A DNA stretch of 64,000 nt, taken from Streptomyces abyssomicinicus (lineage in GTDB: Bacteria; Actinomycetota; Actinomycetes; Streptomycetales; Streptomycetaceae). The position numbers and the translations under genes are program-made. The notes beneath the pieces were generated by a model that saw nothing but the letters and a program-made list of their open reading frames with translations, was not told where the DNA came from and searched no databases. The stretch lies in contig NZ_BBZI01000013.1 in assembly GCF_008974245.1 (NCBI RefSeq), forward strand, positions 186,001-250,000, written 5' to 3'. Positions 16,103 to 24,450 of this stretch are shown in pieces. The first letter of the stretch is position 1. Each line of letters opens with the position of its first letter.

Positions 16103-17248
16103 ATGACGCAGACCACACACCACGCTCCCGACACCGCACGGCAGGCCGACCCCTTCCCGGTGAAGGGGATGGACGCGGTCGTCTTCGCCGTGGGCAACGC
16201 CAAGCAGGCCGCCCACTACTACTCGACCGCCTTCGGCATGCGCCTGGTGGCCTACTCCGGACCGGAGAACGGCTCCCGGGAGACGGCCAGTTACGTCCTG
16301 GAGAACGGCTCGGCCCGGTTCGTGTTCACCTCGGTGATCAAGCCGTCCACCGACTGGGGCCGCTTCCTCGCCGGCCACGTCGCCGAGCACGGCGACGGCG
16401 TCATCGACCTCGCCCTCGAGGTGCCGGACGCCCGCGCCGCGTACGCCTACGCCATGGAGCACGGGGCCCGCTCGGTCGCCGAGCCGTACGAGACGAAGGA
16501 CGAGCACGGCACCGTCGTGATCGCCGCCATCGCCACCTACGGCGAGACCCGCCACACGCTGGTCGAGCGCGCCGGCTACTCGGGCCCCTACCTGCCGGGC
16601 TACCGGGCCGCCGCGCCGGTCGTGGAGCCGCCGGCGGAGCGTACCTTCCAGGCGATCGACCACTGCGTGGGCAACGTCGAGCTCGGCCGGATGGACGAGT
16701 GGACCGAGTTCTACCGCCGGGTCATGGGCTTCACCAACATGAAGGAGTTCATCGGCGACGACATCGCCACCGAGTACTCCGCGCTGATGTCCAAGGTCGT
16801 CGCGGACGGCACGCTGAAGGTGAAGTTCCCGATCAACGAGCCGGCGATCGCGAAGAAGAAGTCGCAGATCGACGAGTACCTCGAGTTCTACGGCGGTCCG
16901 GGCGTGCAGCACATCGCGCTCAACACCAACGACATCGTCCGCACCGTGCGGACGATGCGGGCGGCGGGCGTCGAGTTCCTCGACACCCCGGACTCGTACT
17001 ACGACACCCTCGGCGAGTGGGCCGGGGAGACCCGGGTCCCGGTGGAGACGCTGCGCGAGCTGAAGATCCTGGTGGACCGCGACGAGGACGGCTACCTGCT
17101 GCAGATCTTCACCAAGCCGGTCCAGGACAAGCCGACGGTCTTCTTCGAGATGATCGAGCGGCACGGCTCCATGGGCTTCGGCAAGGGCAACTTCAAGGCG
17201 CTCTTCGAGGCCATCGAGCGCGAGCAGGAGCGCCGCGGCAACCTCTGA
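16103..17248 (+). CDS. hppD: 4-hydroxyphenylpyruvate dioxygenase
   Basis: 381 residues, two vicinal-oxygen-chelate domains. It converts 4-hydroxyphenylpyruvate to homogentisate, the second step of tyrosine degradation and the source of pyomelanin. The Fe(II) ligands fall at His187 (AIDHCVG), His270 (GVQHIALN) and Glu349 (FFEMIER), the numbering known for the Streptomyces avermitilis enzyme. C-terminal GFGKGNFKALFEAIEREQ is the conserved lid helix. The start ATG follows a weak ribosome binding site (GGGGTGA). Controlled probably by the divergent Lrp regulator. Confidence 0.97.
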   Translation: MTQTTHHAPDTARQADPFPVKGMDAVVFAVGNAKQAAHYYSTAFGMRLVAYSGPENGSRETASYVLENGSARFVFTSVIKPSTDWGRFLAGHVAEHGDGVIDLALEVPDARAAYAYAMEHGARSVAEPYETKDEHGTVVIAAIATYGETRHTLVERAGYSGPYLPGYRAAAPVVEPPAERTFQAIDHCVGNVELGRMDEWTEFYRRVMGFTNMKEFIGDDIATEYSALMSKVVADGTLKVKFPINEPAIAKKKSQIDEYLEFYGGPGVQHIALNTNDIVRTVRTMRAAGVEFLDTPDSYYDTLGEWAGETRVPVETLRELKILVDRDEDGYLLQIFTKPVQDKPTVFFEMIERHGSMGFGKGNFKALFEAIEREQERRGNL

Positions 17249-17265
17249 CCCCGACTGCGCCCGGT

Positions 17266-17306
17266 CCGAGGGGGCGCTCCGCCACGACGGCGGGGCGCCC
17301 CCTCGG
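17266..17306. terminator. convergent terminator between hppD and RDD gene
   Basis: Perfect 12-bp stem CCGAGGGGGCGC / GCGCCCCCTCGG with a 17-base loop, placed between the two convergent stops. Can serve both directions. Confidence 0.75.
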
Positions 17307-17308
17307 CG

Positions 17309-18736
17309 TCAGTCCCCGGCGACGAAGGTGTGCGCCGCCTTGTCGTGCCACGCCTGCCGCCAGGGGCGGTCGACCACCGCCCAGAAGAGCCCGACCACGC
17401 CGATCACCAGCAGGGTGGGAATCGTCCCCACCGCCCACCGCAGCAACGCGCCGCCGAACGACGGCGGTTCGTGGCCCTCGATGTCGCGGACCTGGAGGCC
17501 GAGCGCCTTCTTGCCCAGCGTCCGCCCCGTCCGCGACGTCGGCAGCACCTCCAGCAGCACGCCCGCGAGCAGCAGCACCCCGAGGACGACCGCCAGGTGG
17601 ACGCCGGTGGTGCCGTCCACCAGCCAGACGGTGACCTGCTCCCCGGAGAGCCGGGCGGCCTCCACCTTCGCCTCGATGTGCTCCCACGCCCGCATGCCCA
17701 GCGGAACCGCCGCCGCCGAGGTGACCGCGCCGACCAGCAGGGCGTCGATGAGCCGCGCCGCGATCCGCCGGCCCAGCCCGGCCGGACGGGCCGAGGCCTG
17801 GCGCCGGGCGGCCGCGGTGAACGGGTCCTCCGTCACCGGCTTCCACGGCGCCGGAGCGGGCGCGGGCGCCTGCCCGGCCTGCTGCGGTCCGGCCTGCTGC
17901 GGCGGCCACTGCGTGGTCGCGACGGGGACCGGGGCGGGGGCCGGGACCGGGGCGGGGGCCGGAGCAGGGGCGGGGACGGGGGCGGGGGCGGGTGCCGCAG
18001 CCGGTGCCTGAGCGGGGGCCGCCTGCTGCGGGCCCTGCGGTCCGGCGGGCGACTGCCCGGCCGCCGGGCGGGTCCCGAAGACCATCGTGCCCTCACGCGA
18101 GGGCCCCTGGTCGGGCCTCCCGTCCTCCACCACCCGCGGGTCGGACGCCTCCGGCCCCGGCGAACCCCACGACACCGGCCGCGGACGCTCCGCCGCGCCC
18201 GTGCGCACCGCGTCCCAGCCCGAACCGGTCGCGGCGGGCGGGAAGTTGCCCGCCTCGGGCGCCGGGGCGGGGGCCGGGCGCTGCGGCGCGGGCGCCGCCG
18301 GGGCGGGCGCGGGCGCCGGGAGCACCGGGGTCCGGCCCGTCTCGGGCGCCATCTCGGTGACGATCTCGTCGCTGTCGTCGAGGAACTGGGGCCCCGTCTC
18401 CTCCACGCCCCGCGCCTGGGGGACGGACGCCGCCGGGGGGACCGGGGCGGACGGAGCGGCCCCGGCCGCGGAGTAGGAGCCGTGGGCGGGAGCCGGGGAC
18501 GGAGCCGGCGCGGGAGCCGGAGCCGGCGCGGGGGCCGGAGCGGGCCTGGCCGGCGGCGCGGCGGGCACCACCCCCGGCGGCGGGGGCAGCGGCCGTCCGT
18601 CCGCCGGGGCCGGGCGGCTGGTGCCCGGCACCCAGGCCGAGCCGTTCCAGTACCGGACGTATCCGGGAATGGACGGGTCCGGGTAGTAACCCTCACGGGG
18701 CGTGTCGTCACCGGGGGCCGGGGTGGGCGCACTCAT
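17309..18736 (-). CDS. RDD membrane protein with DUF2510 and Pro/Ala linker
   Basis: 475 residues from MSAPTPAPGDDTPREG; a start 16 codons earlier is possible. Residues about 15-45 (GYYPDPSIPGYVRYWNGSAW) are a DUF2510 Trp motif common on actinobacterial membrane proteins. Then follows a very long Pro/Ala linker (APAPAPAPAPAP runs). The C-terminal RDD domain begins near RPAGLGRRIAARLIDALLVG and contains the LGKKALGLQVRD loop and three membrane segments. It is a paralogue of the protein at 13723-14577 in the RDD part. Function unknown. Confidence 0.87.
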   Translation of the reverse strand: MSAPTPAPGDDTPREGYYPDPSIPGYVRYWNGSAWVPGTSRPAPADGRPLPPPPGVVPAAPPARPAPAPAPAPAPAPAPSPAPAHGSYSAAGAAPSAPVPPAASVPQARGVEETGPQFLDDSDEIVTEMAPETGRTPVLPAPAPAPAAPAPQRPAPAPAPEAGNFPPAATGSGWDAVRTGAAERPRPVSWGSPGPEASDPRVVEDGRPDQGPSREGTMVFGTRPAAGQSPAGPQGPQQAAPAQAPAAAPAPAPVPAPAPAPAPVPAPAPVPVATTQWPPQQAGPQQAGQAPAPAPAPWKPVTEDPFTAAARRQASARPAGLGRRIAARLIDALLVGAVTSAAAVPLGMRAWEHIEAKVEAARLSGEQVTVWLVDGTTGVHLAVVLGVLLLAGVLLEVLPTSRTGRTLGKKALGLQVRDIEGHEPPSFGGALLRWAVGTIPTLLVIGVVGLFWAVVDRPWRQAWHDKAAHTFVAGD

Positions 18737-19003
18737 GTCCGTCGTGTCCGGTATCTGCTCGGGATTCGAATCGGGGTTACCCACACATACCAGAACGGCG
18801 CACCCGGCACTGCCCGTCCGGCCGTACGAGCCCCGAACGGGTTGATCTTCGCTGCGGGTTCACCCGGATCGGTGGTCCCTTGGGACGTGAAGGCGGGCAT
18901 GACGCGGGCGCGGCGAAAAAGTTTCCGTGAGTCGCGTAATGCCCGGGGCGCACGGCCCTCTCCTTCCACAGAGACACAGAGCCGCTGGGAGAGGAGCCCC
19001 ATC

Positions 19004-19423
19004 ATGCGCACCGTGGTGGAACGAGAGCTGACCATGAAGATGATCATGTCGTCGGACCGGTACGCGCCGGTCGCCGCCCGGCTGCGGTACGCCACCGACG
19101 ACCCGTTCGCCGTCCACGTCGCCTTCCACTCCGGCACCGACCGGCCGGTGCACTGGTCGTTCGCCCGCGACCTGCTGATGGAGGGCCGGTTCCGGGCCTG
19201 CGGGCAGGGCGACGTGCGGGTGTGGCCGGGGCGCGGTGTGGAGGGGGGCGCGCCGGTGGTGCTGCTGGCGCTCTCCTCGCCCTGCGGGGACGCGCTGCTG
19301 GAGGCACCGGCGGGCGAGGTGGCCACCTGGCTGGCGCACACCCTGCGCGTGGTGCCCCGGGGCCGGGAGGGCGAGCTGCTCGACCTGGACGGCCCGCTGG
19401 CCGAGCTGCTCGCCCTGGAATGA
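19004..19423 (+). CDS. ssgG: SsgA-like sporulation protein, probably SsgG
   Basis: 139 residues with GGGAGAGGAG ribosome binding site. The whole length matches the SsgA-like (SALP) family: LRYATDDPFAVHVAFHSG, VHWSFARDLLMEGRF, GDVRVWP and VLLALSSPCGDALLEAP. SALPs occur only in sporulating actinomycetes and guide septum placement and spore-wall maturation; SsgG affects septum localisation. I assign ssgG, rather than ssgA/B/D/E, from its position next to hppD as I remember it in S. coelicolor. Family is certain, paralogue is moderate. Confidence 0.85.
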   Translation: MRTVVERELTMKMIMSSDRYAPVAARLRYATDDPFAVHVAFHSGTDRPVHWSFARDLLMEGRFRACGQGDVRVWPGRGVEGGAPVVLLALSSPCGDALLEAPAGEVATWLAHTLRVVPRGREGELLDLDGPLAELLALE

Positions 19424-19487
19424 GCCCCGGATCGAGCCCTGGAGTGGGCCCCGGATCGGGGCTGGGAGTGGTCGCCGGAGCGAGCCC

Positions 19488-20858
19488 TCAGAACAGCTTC
19501 CCGGGGTTGAGCAGCCCGAGCGGGTCGAAGGCGTCCTTCACGGCCCGCTGGAGCTCCATGGCGACCGGCCCCGCCTCCCGGGCCAGCCACTCCTTCTTGA
19601 GCACGCCGACACCGTGCTCACCGGTGATGGTCCCGCCGAGTTCCAGCCCCAGCGCCATGATCTCGTCGAACGACTCCCGGGCGCGCCGCGATTCCTCGGG
19701 GTCGGCGGCGTCGAAGCAGACGGTGGGGTGCGTGTTGCCGTCGCCGGCGTGGGCGCAGACGCCGATGGTGAGCTGGAACTTGGACGCGATGCGCTCGACG
19801 CCCTCCAGCATCTCGGCGAGCCGGGAGCGGGGCACGCACACGTCGTCGATCATCGTGGTGCCCTTCACCGCCTCCAGCGCGATCAGGCTCAAGCGCCGCG
19901 CCTTGAGCAGCAGTTCCGACTCGGCCGGAGTGTCGGCGGGCACCACCTGGGTGGCGCCGGCCGCCTCGCAGAGGGCGCCCACGGCGGCCAGGTCGGCGGA
20001 CGGGTCGCCGGTGTCGAAGGCGGCGAGCAGCAGCGCCTCGGTCTCCTCCGGAAGCCCCATCCTGGACAGGTCGTTGACCGCCTTGACGGTGGTGCGGTCC
20101 ATCAGCTCCAGCAGCGAGGGCACGTGGCCGCCCTCCATGATCCTGCAGACGGCGTCGCAGGCCGCCGCCGCGGAGCTGAACTCGGCCGCCAGCACGAGCT
20201 GCTGCGGCGGCTTCGGCCTGAGCGCCAGGACCGCCTCGACGACCACGCCGAGCGTCCCCTCGGAGCCGACGAAGAGCCGGGTCAGGTCGTAGCCGGCGAC
20301 GCCCTTGGCGGTGCGGCGCCCGGTGGTCAGCAGCCGGCCGTCGGCGAGCACGACCCGCAGGCCGAGAACGTACTCGGCGGTCACCCCGTACTTCACGCAG
20401 CACAGGCCGCCGGAGGCGGTGCCGATGTTGCCGCCGATGGTGCACATCTCCCAACTGGAGGGATCCGGCGGGTAGTGCAGGCCCTGCTCCTCGACCGCGC
20501 GGGAGAGGGCGGCGTTGATGACGCCGGGCTCCACGACCGCGTACCGGTCGACCGTGTTGATCTCCAGGATGCGGTCCATCCTGATCAGCGAGAGCACGAC
20601 GCACCCGTCGGTGGCGTTGGCCGCGCCGGAGAGTCCGGACCGGGCGCCCTGCGGCACCACCGGGACGCGCAGCTCGGTGGCGGTGCGCATCACGTGCTGG
20701 ACCTGTTCGGTGGTGCGCGGCAGGACCACGACGGCGGGAGTGCCGGCCGGGCAGAAGCTGGCCATGTCGTGCGAGTAGGAGGCGGTGACGTCGGGGTCGG
20801 TCAGGACGGCGTCCTCGGGGAGGCCGTCCAGCAGTCGGGTGATCAGGTCACGGCTCAT
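19488..20858 (-). CDS. FAD-linked oxidase (glycolate oxidase GlcD / D-lactate dehydrogenase-like)
   Basis: 456 residues from MSRDLITRLLDGLPEDAVLT. PCMH-type FAD domain: VVVLPRTTEQVQHVMRTATE, PQGARSGLSG and IGGNIGTASGGLCCVKYG. The C-terminal oxidase domain has GVCAHAGDGNTHPTVCFD and GTITGEHGVGVLKKEWL, the His-bearing signatures of the GlcD/DLD group. It oxidises a 2-hydroxy acid such as glycolate or D-lactate; which one is not resolved. Divergent from an IclR-type regulator across about 257 bp, which may control it. Confidence 0.9.
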   Translation of the reverse strand: MSRDLITRLLDGLPEDAVLTDPDVTASYSHDMASFCPAGTPAVVVLPRTTEQVQHVMRTATELRVPVVPQGARSGLSGAANATDGCVVLSLIRMDRILEINTVDRYAVVEPGVINAALSRAVEEQGLHYPPDPSSWEMCTIGGNIGTASGGLCCVKYGVTAEYVLGLRVVLADGRLLTTGRRTAKGVAGYDLTRLFVGSEGTLGVVVEAVLALRPKPPQQLVLAAEFSSAAAACDAVCRIMEGGHVPSLLELMDRTTVKAVNDLSRMGLPEETEALLLAAFDTGDPSADLAAVGALCEAAGATQVVPADTPAESELLLKARRLSLIALEAVKGTTMIDDVCVPRSRLAEMLEGVERIASKFQLTIGVCAHAGDGNTHPTVCFDAADPEESRRARESFDEIMALGLELGGTITGEHGVGVLKKEWLAREAGPVAMELQRAVKDAFDPLGLLNPGKLF

Positions 20859-21115
20859 GGGCCCAGGGTGGCAGCGGGCGGGCGGCGGGGGAACCCTCGG
20901 GCGGCCGACGCGCGGGCGGCGGGCGCCGTGGGCCGGCACCGCGGCGAGCCGGTCGGCCTGCCCGGATTCTGGACGGCATCTTCCGCTCAGCGGACCGGCT
21001 TCGCTACTGTCGCGCCCACGAACACGGCCCGCGGCAGCGTCGCCCGGCGCGTGGTTCTCGCGAATTTCGCCTGCCGGCGCCGGCCGCCGACCTCACCAAC
21101 GAAGGAGTGGGCGTC

Positions 21116-21751
21116 GTGACCGCGGAGACCTCCCAGACCCTGGACCGGGGACTACGTGTCCTCAAGCTGCTCGCCGACACCGACCACGGCCTGACCGTCA
21201 CCGAGTTGTCGCAGCGGCTCGGGGTCAACCGGACGGTCGTGTACCGCCTGCTCGCCACGCTGGAGCAGCACTCGCTGATACGCCGCGACCTCGGCGGGCG
21301 GGCCCGGGTCGGGCTGGGCGTGCTGCGGCTGGGCCGCCAGGTCCATCCGCTGGTCCGCGAGGCGGCCCTGCCGGCGCTGCGGTCGCTGGCCGAGGACATC
21401 GGGGCGACCGCCCACCTCACCCTCGTCGACGGCGCGGAGGCGCTGACGGTCGCGGTGGCCGAGCCGACCTGGACGGACTTCCACGTCGCCCACCGCCCGG
21501 GACACCGGCACCGGCTGGAGCAGGGCGCCGCCGGGCGGGCCATCCTCGCCGCCCGGCGTGAGGCGGACCCCGGGTTCACGCTGGTCCGCGGGGAGGGGGA
21601 CACCGGTACCTGCGCGGCGGCGGCGCCGCTGCTCGGGGTGACGGGGGTGGAGGGCAGCGTCGGCGTGGTGATGCTCTCCGACGCGGTACCCGAGCGGGTG
21701 GGCCCCCGCGTCGTCGAAGCGGCCCGCGAGGTCGCCGAGGCCCTCGGCTGA
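21116..21751 (+). CDS. IclR family transcriptional regulator
   Basis: 211 residues. I place the start at the GTG at 21116, since AAGGAG lies 8 bases before it; a GTG at 21107 overlaps that ribosome binding site. Winged HTH at the N-terminus (LTVTELSQRLGVNRTVVYRLLATLEQHSLI) and an IclR effector domain afterwards, slightly short of the usual 240-250 residues. Divergent from the FAD-linked oxidase, a likely target. Ligand unknown. Confidence 0.9.
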   Translation: MTAETSQTLDRGLRVLKLLADTDHGLTVTELSQRLGVNRTVVYRLLATLEQHSLIRRDLGGRARVGLGVLRLGRQVHPLVREAALPALRSLAEDIGATAHLTLVDGAEALTVAVAEPTWTDFHVAHRPGHRHRLEQGAAGRAILAARREADPGFTLVRGEGDTGTCAAAAPLLGVTGVEGSVGVVMLSDAVPERVGPRVVEAAREVAEALG

Positions 21752-21782
21752 CCCCACCGCACGCGGGACACGGCGGGCGGGG

Positions 21783-23588
21783 TCAGCGCATGCGGGTGGC
21801 CCACTCCTGGACCTTGGCGATCCGCGCCTGGAGCTGACCGGCGGTGGCCTCGGCGGCCGGCGGCCCGCCGCAGACCCGGCGCAGCTCCGTGTGGATCACC
21901 CCGTGCGGCTTCCCGCTCTGGTGGACGTACGCGCCGACGAGGTTGTTGAGCTGCCGCCGCATCTCCATCATCTCCTTGTGGCTCACCACCGGCCGCCGGT
22001 CCGCCGGCAGCTCCAGCAGGTCGGCCTCCTCGGAGGGCTTGCGCCGGCTGTGCGCGATCTGCCGCTGCTGCCGCTTCTGGAGCAGCAGCTGGACCTGGTC
22101 GGGCTCCAGCAGCCCCGGGATGCCGAGGTAGTCCTGCTCCTCCTCGCTGCCCGGATGGGCCTGCATGCCGAACTCGGCGCCGTCATAGAGGACCCGGTCG
22201 AAGACCGCGTCGGACTCCAGCGCCTCGAACGGCAGCATGTCCTGCTCGCCGGTGTCCTCGTCCTGCTCCTTGTTGGCCTCCGCCATCTCCTTCTCGGACT
22301 CGGCGTACGGGTCCTCCTCGCCGTGCTTCTTCGGCCGGTCGAGGGCGTGGTCCCGTTCCACCTCCATCTCGTTGGCGAAGGTCAGCAGGTCCGGCACGGT
22401 CGGCAGGAAGACGGAGGCGGTCTCGCCCCGGCGCCGCGACCGCACGAAGCGGCCGACGGCCTGGGCGAAGAACAGCGGCGTGGAGATGGTGGTGGCGTAC
22501 ACGCCGACCGCCAGGCGCGGGACGTCGACGCCCTCGGACACCATGCGGACGGCGACCATCCACCGTTCCTCGCTCTGGCTGAACTCGTCGATCCGCTTGG
22601 ACGCGCCGGTGTCGTCGGAGAGGACCAGGGTGGCCTTCTCCCCGGTGATGTCGCGGATCAGCTTGGCGTAGGCGCGGGCCGACTCCTGGTCGGAGGCGAT
22701 CACCAGGGCGCCCGCGTCGGGGATGCCCTTGCGGACCTCGCTGAGCCGCTGGTCGGCGGCGCGCAGCACCGCGGGCATCCACTCGCCCTTGGGGTCGAGG
22801 GCGGTCCGCCACGCCTGGCTGACCGCGTCCTTGGTCATCGGCTCACCGAGACGGGCGGCGATCTCGTCGCCCGCCTTGGTGCGCCAGCGCATGTTGCCGC
22901 TGTACGACAGGAAGATCACCGGACGGACGACGCCGTCTCCGAGGGCCGAGCCGTAGCCGTAGGTGTAGTCGGCGGAGGAGCGGCGGATCCCGTCGTTGCC
23001 CTCCTCGTAGGTGACGAAGGGGATCGGGTTGGTGTCCGACCGGAACGGCGTACCGGTGAGCGCGAGCCGCCGGGTGGCCGGCTCGAACGCCTCCAGGCAT
23101 GCCTCGCCCCAGGACTTGGAGTCGCCGGCGTGGTGGATCTCGTCGAGGATCACCAGGGTCTTGCGCTGCTCGACGCGGTTGCGGTGCAGCATCGGGCGCA
23201 CGCCGATGCCGGCGTAGGTGACGGCGACGCCGTCGTACTCCCGGCCGAGCGGGCCCGCGCTGTACTCGGGGTCGAGCTTGATGCCTATCCGGGCGGCGGC
23301 CTCCGACCACTGCTTCTTCAGGTGCTCGGTGGGCGCCACCACGGTGACCTGCTGGACCACGTGGTGGTGGAGCAGCCAGGACGCCAGGGTGAGGGCGAAG
23401 GTCGTCTTGCCGGCGCCGGGGGTGGCCACCGCGAGGAAGTCGCGGGGCTGCTCCTCCAGGTACTTCTGCATGGCCCCCTGCTGCCAGGCGCGCAGCTTGC
23501 CGGCGGTGCCCCAGGGGGCACGGCCCGGGAACGCTGGCGACAGGTGCGTGGAGGGGGCGGGGACGCTGTATCCGGCGGAAGTAGTCAC
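21783..23588 (-). CDS. DEAD/DEAH-box superfamily 2 helicase
   Basis: 601 residues. Walker A ATPGAGKTT at 55-63, Walker B DEIHH at 149-153 (DEIH rather than DEAD), motif III-like LALTGTPFRSD, and helicase C-terminal motifs (SEGVDVPRLAVGVYATT, FAQAVGRFVRSRR). C-terminal about 150 residues are acidic then basic, with no named domain. Resembles restriction-type and XPB-like helicases widely present in Streptomyces. No nuclease or methylase partner is adjacent, so a defence role is not supported; DNA repair or RNA handling is possible. Confidence 0.88.
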   Translation of the reverse strand: MTTSAGYSVPAPSTHLSPAFPGRAPWGTAGKLRAWQQGAMQKYLEEQPRDFLAVATPGAGKTTFALTLASWLLHHHVVQQVTVVAPTEHLKKQWSEAAARIGIKLDPEYSAGPLGREYDGVAVTYAGIGVRPMLHRNRVEQRKTLVILDEIHHAGDSKSWGEACLEAFEPATRRLALTGTPFRSDTNPIPFVTYEEGNDGIRRSSADYTYGYGSALGDGVVRPVIFLSYSGNMRWRTKAGDEIAARLGEPMTKDAVSQAWRTALDPKGEWMPAVLRAADQRLSEVRKGIPDAGALVIASDQESARAYAKLIRDITGEKATLVLSDDTGASKRIDEFSQSEERWMVAVRMVSEGVDVPRLAVGVYATTISTPLFFAQAVGRFVRSRRRGETASVFLPTVPDLLTFANEMEVERDHALDRPKKHGEEDPYAESEKEMAEANKEQDEDTGEQDMLPFEALESDAVFDRVLYDGAEFGMQAHPGSEEEQDYLGIPGLLEPDQVQLLLQKRQQRQIAHSRRKPSEEADLLELPADRRPVVSHKEMMEMRRQLNNLVGAYVHQSGKPHGVIHTELRRVCGGPPAAEATAGQLQARIAKVQEWATRMR

Positions 23589-23698
23589 GGTCTCCGGTTC
23601 GGGGGATCGGTTACGCGAGGACGACCGAGCAACCTTATCGGTGGCCCGGCCGCCTCCCCGCCGCTACCACACCGCGCCCACCCCCGATGGGACCGACC

Positions 23699-24103
23699 TC
23701 ACACCGCGCCGGCCGCGGACCCGTCGTCCGCCAGGTCCCCCAGGGCCTGGGCGATGTCCTTGAGCTCCTCCATGCGCCCGGTCGAAACCGCGATCACCAG
23801 GCGTTCACCCGCGTCGATGTCAGGCCGTAGCTGCACACCGTTGATCGCGAGGAAGACCATGCAGGACACCCAGGCGGTGCGCTTGTCACCGTCGACGAAC
23901 GGACGGTTCACCGCGAGCGACTGAAGCAGCGCCGCCGCCTTCTCGAGCAGGCCCGGGTAGGCCTCCTCCCCGAACATCGCGGCCGAGGGCCTGTGTACCG
24001 CGGACTCCAGCAGGCCCACGTCGCGGAGGCGGACCTGCTGGTCGTCGACGGCCGCGTCGGCGATCTCCAGGACGTTCTCGGAGCTGAGATACACCACGCT
24101 CAC
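23699..24103 (-). CDS. Doc/Fic-type toxin with altered catalytic motif
   Basis: 134 residues starting at a GTG that overlaps the antitoxin stop (GTGA), so translation is coupled. Death-on-curing family fold: LRDVGLLESAVHRPSAAMFGEEAYP, then the active loop VNRPFVDGDKRTAWVS. In Doc proteins this loop is H-x-F-x-D-x-N-K-R, where His is catalytic. Here His is replaced by Arg and Asn by Asp (codons CGT and GAC read directly). The remaining fold looks complete (FLAINGVQL, tail helix). It may be an inactive or altered AMPylase/kinase. Confidence 0.85.
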   Translation of the reverse strand: MSVVYLSSENVLEIADAAVDDQQVRLRDVGLLESAVHRPSAAMFGEEAYPGLLEKAAALLQSLAVNRPFVDGDKRTAWVSCMVFLAINGVQLRPDIDAGERLVIAVSTGRMEELKDIAQALGDLADDGSAAGAV

Positions 24104-24300
24104 TTGAGCCGCTCCAGCAGCTCCGCCCACTTGGCGGTCTGCTCCTTGGCGGCCTTGCGGACCAACGCGTCGTGCGCCGTCCGGGCCAGGTAGTCGTCGA
24201 CGGCCCTGAGCAGTATGGCGTGCATGCTGACCCCCTCCTCCTCGGCGCGCAGCTTGAGGGCCTCGGTCTGGTCGTCGCGGAGACGCAGGTTCATAGCCAT
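24100..24300 (-). CDS. ribbon-helix-helix antitoxin partner of Doc-like toxin
   Basis: 66 residues. N-terminal MAMNLRLRDDQTEALKLRAEEEGVSMHAIL is a short beta strand plus two helices, the Arc/CopG-type DNA-binding fold. The charged C-terminal helix (ALVRKAAKEQTAKWAELLERLK) is the likely toxin-binding segment. It ends in a 4-base overlap with the toxin gene, the usual antitoxin-first order. Three GGTACC palindromes lie immediately before its start codon and are the probable autoregulatory operator. Confidence 0.85.
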   Translation of the reverse strand: MAMNLRLRDDQTEALKLRAEEEGVSMHAILLRAVDDYLARTAHDALVRKAAKEQTAKWAELLERLK

Positions 24301-24308
24301 ACCACAAC

Positions 24309-24337
24309 GGTACCACTCCTGGTACCAGACTGGTACC
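24309..24337. promoter_or_regulatory. triple GGTACC operator of the toxin-antitoxin pair
   Basis: Three perfect GGTACC hexamers at 24309-24314, 24321-24326 and 24332-24337, spaced 12 and 11 bases, about one helical turn, starting 9 bases upstream of the antitoxin ATG. Regular hexamers of this spacing are typical targets for ribbon-helix-helix repressors binding as adjacent dimers. Confidence 0.7.
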
Positions 24338-24450
24338 GGAACAGGGTCTCCGTCCGGTCACCGTCGGCCGAGGACAGCGGGGTCGCTTCGTCGGGCAGGC
24401 CCGGACCGGCGGCACCGCTCAGGACCGCGGGGACGGGGCCGCCCGCCCCC

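Noticed and set aside
21783..23588. Helicase as part of a defence island
   Set aside because: No methylase, nuclease or other defence gene lies beside it; the flanks are an IclR regulator and a toxin-antitoxin pair with their own signals.
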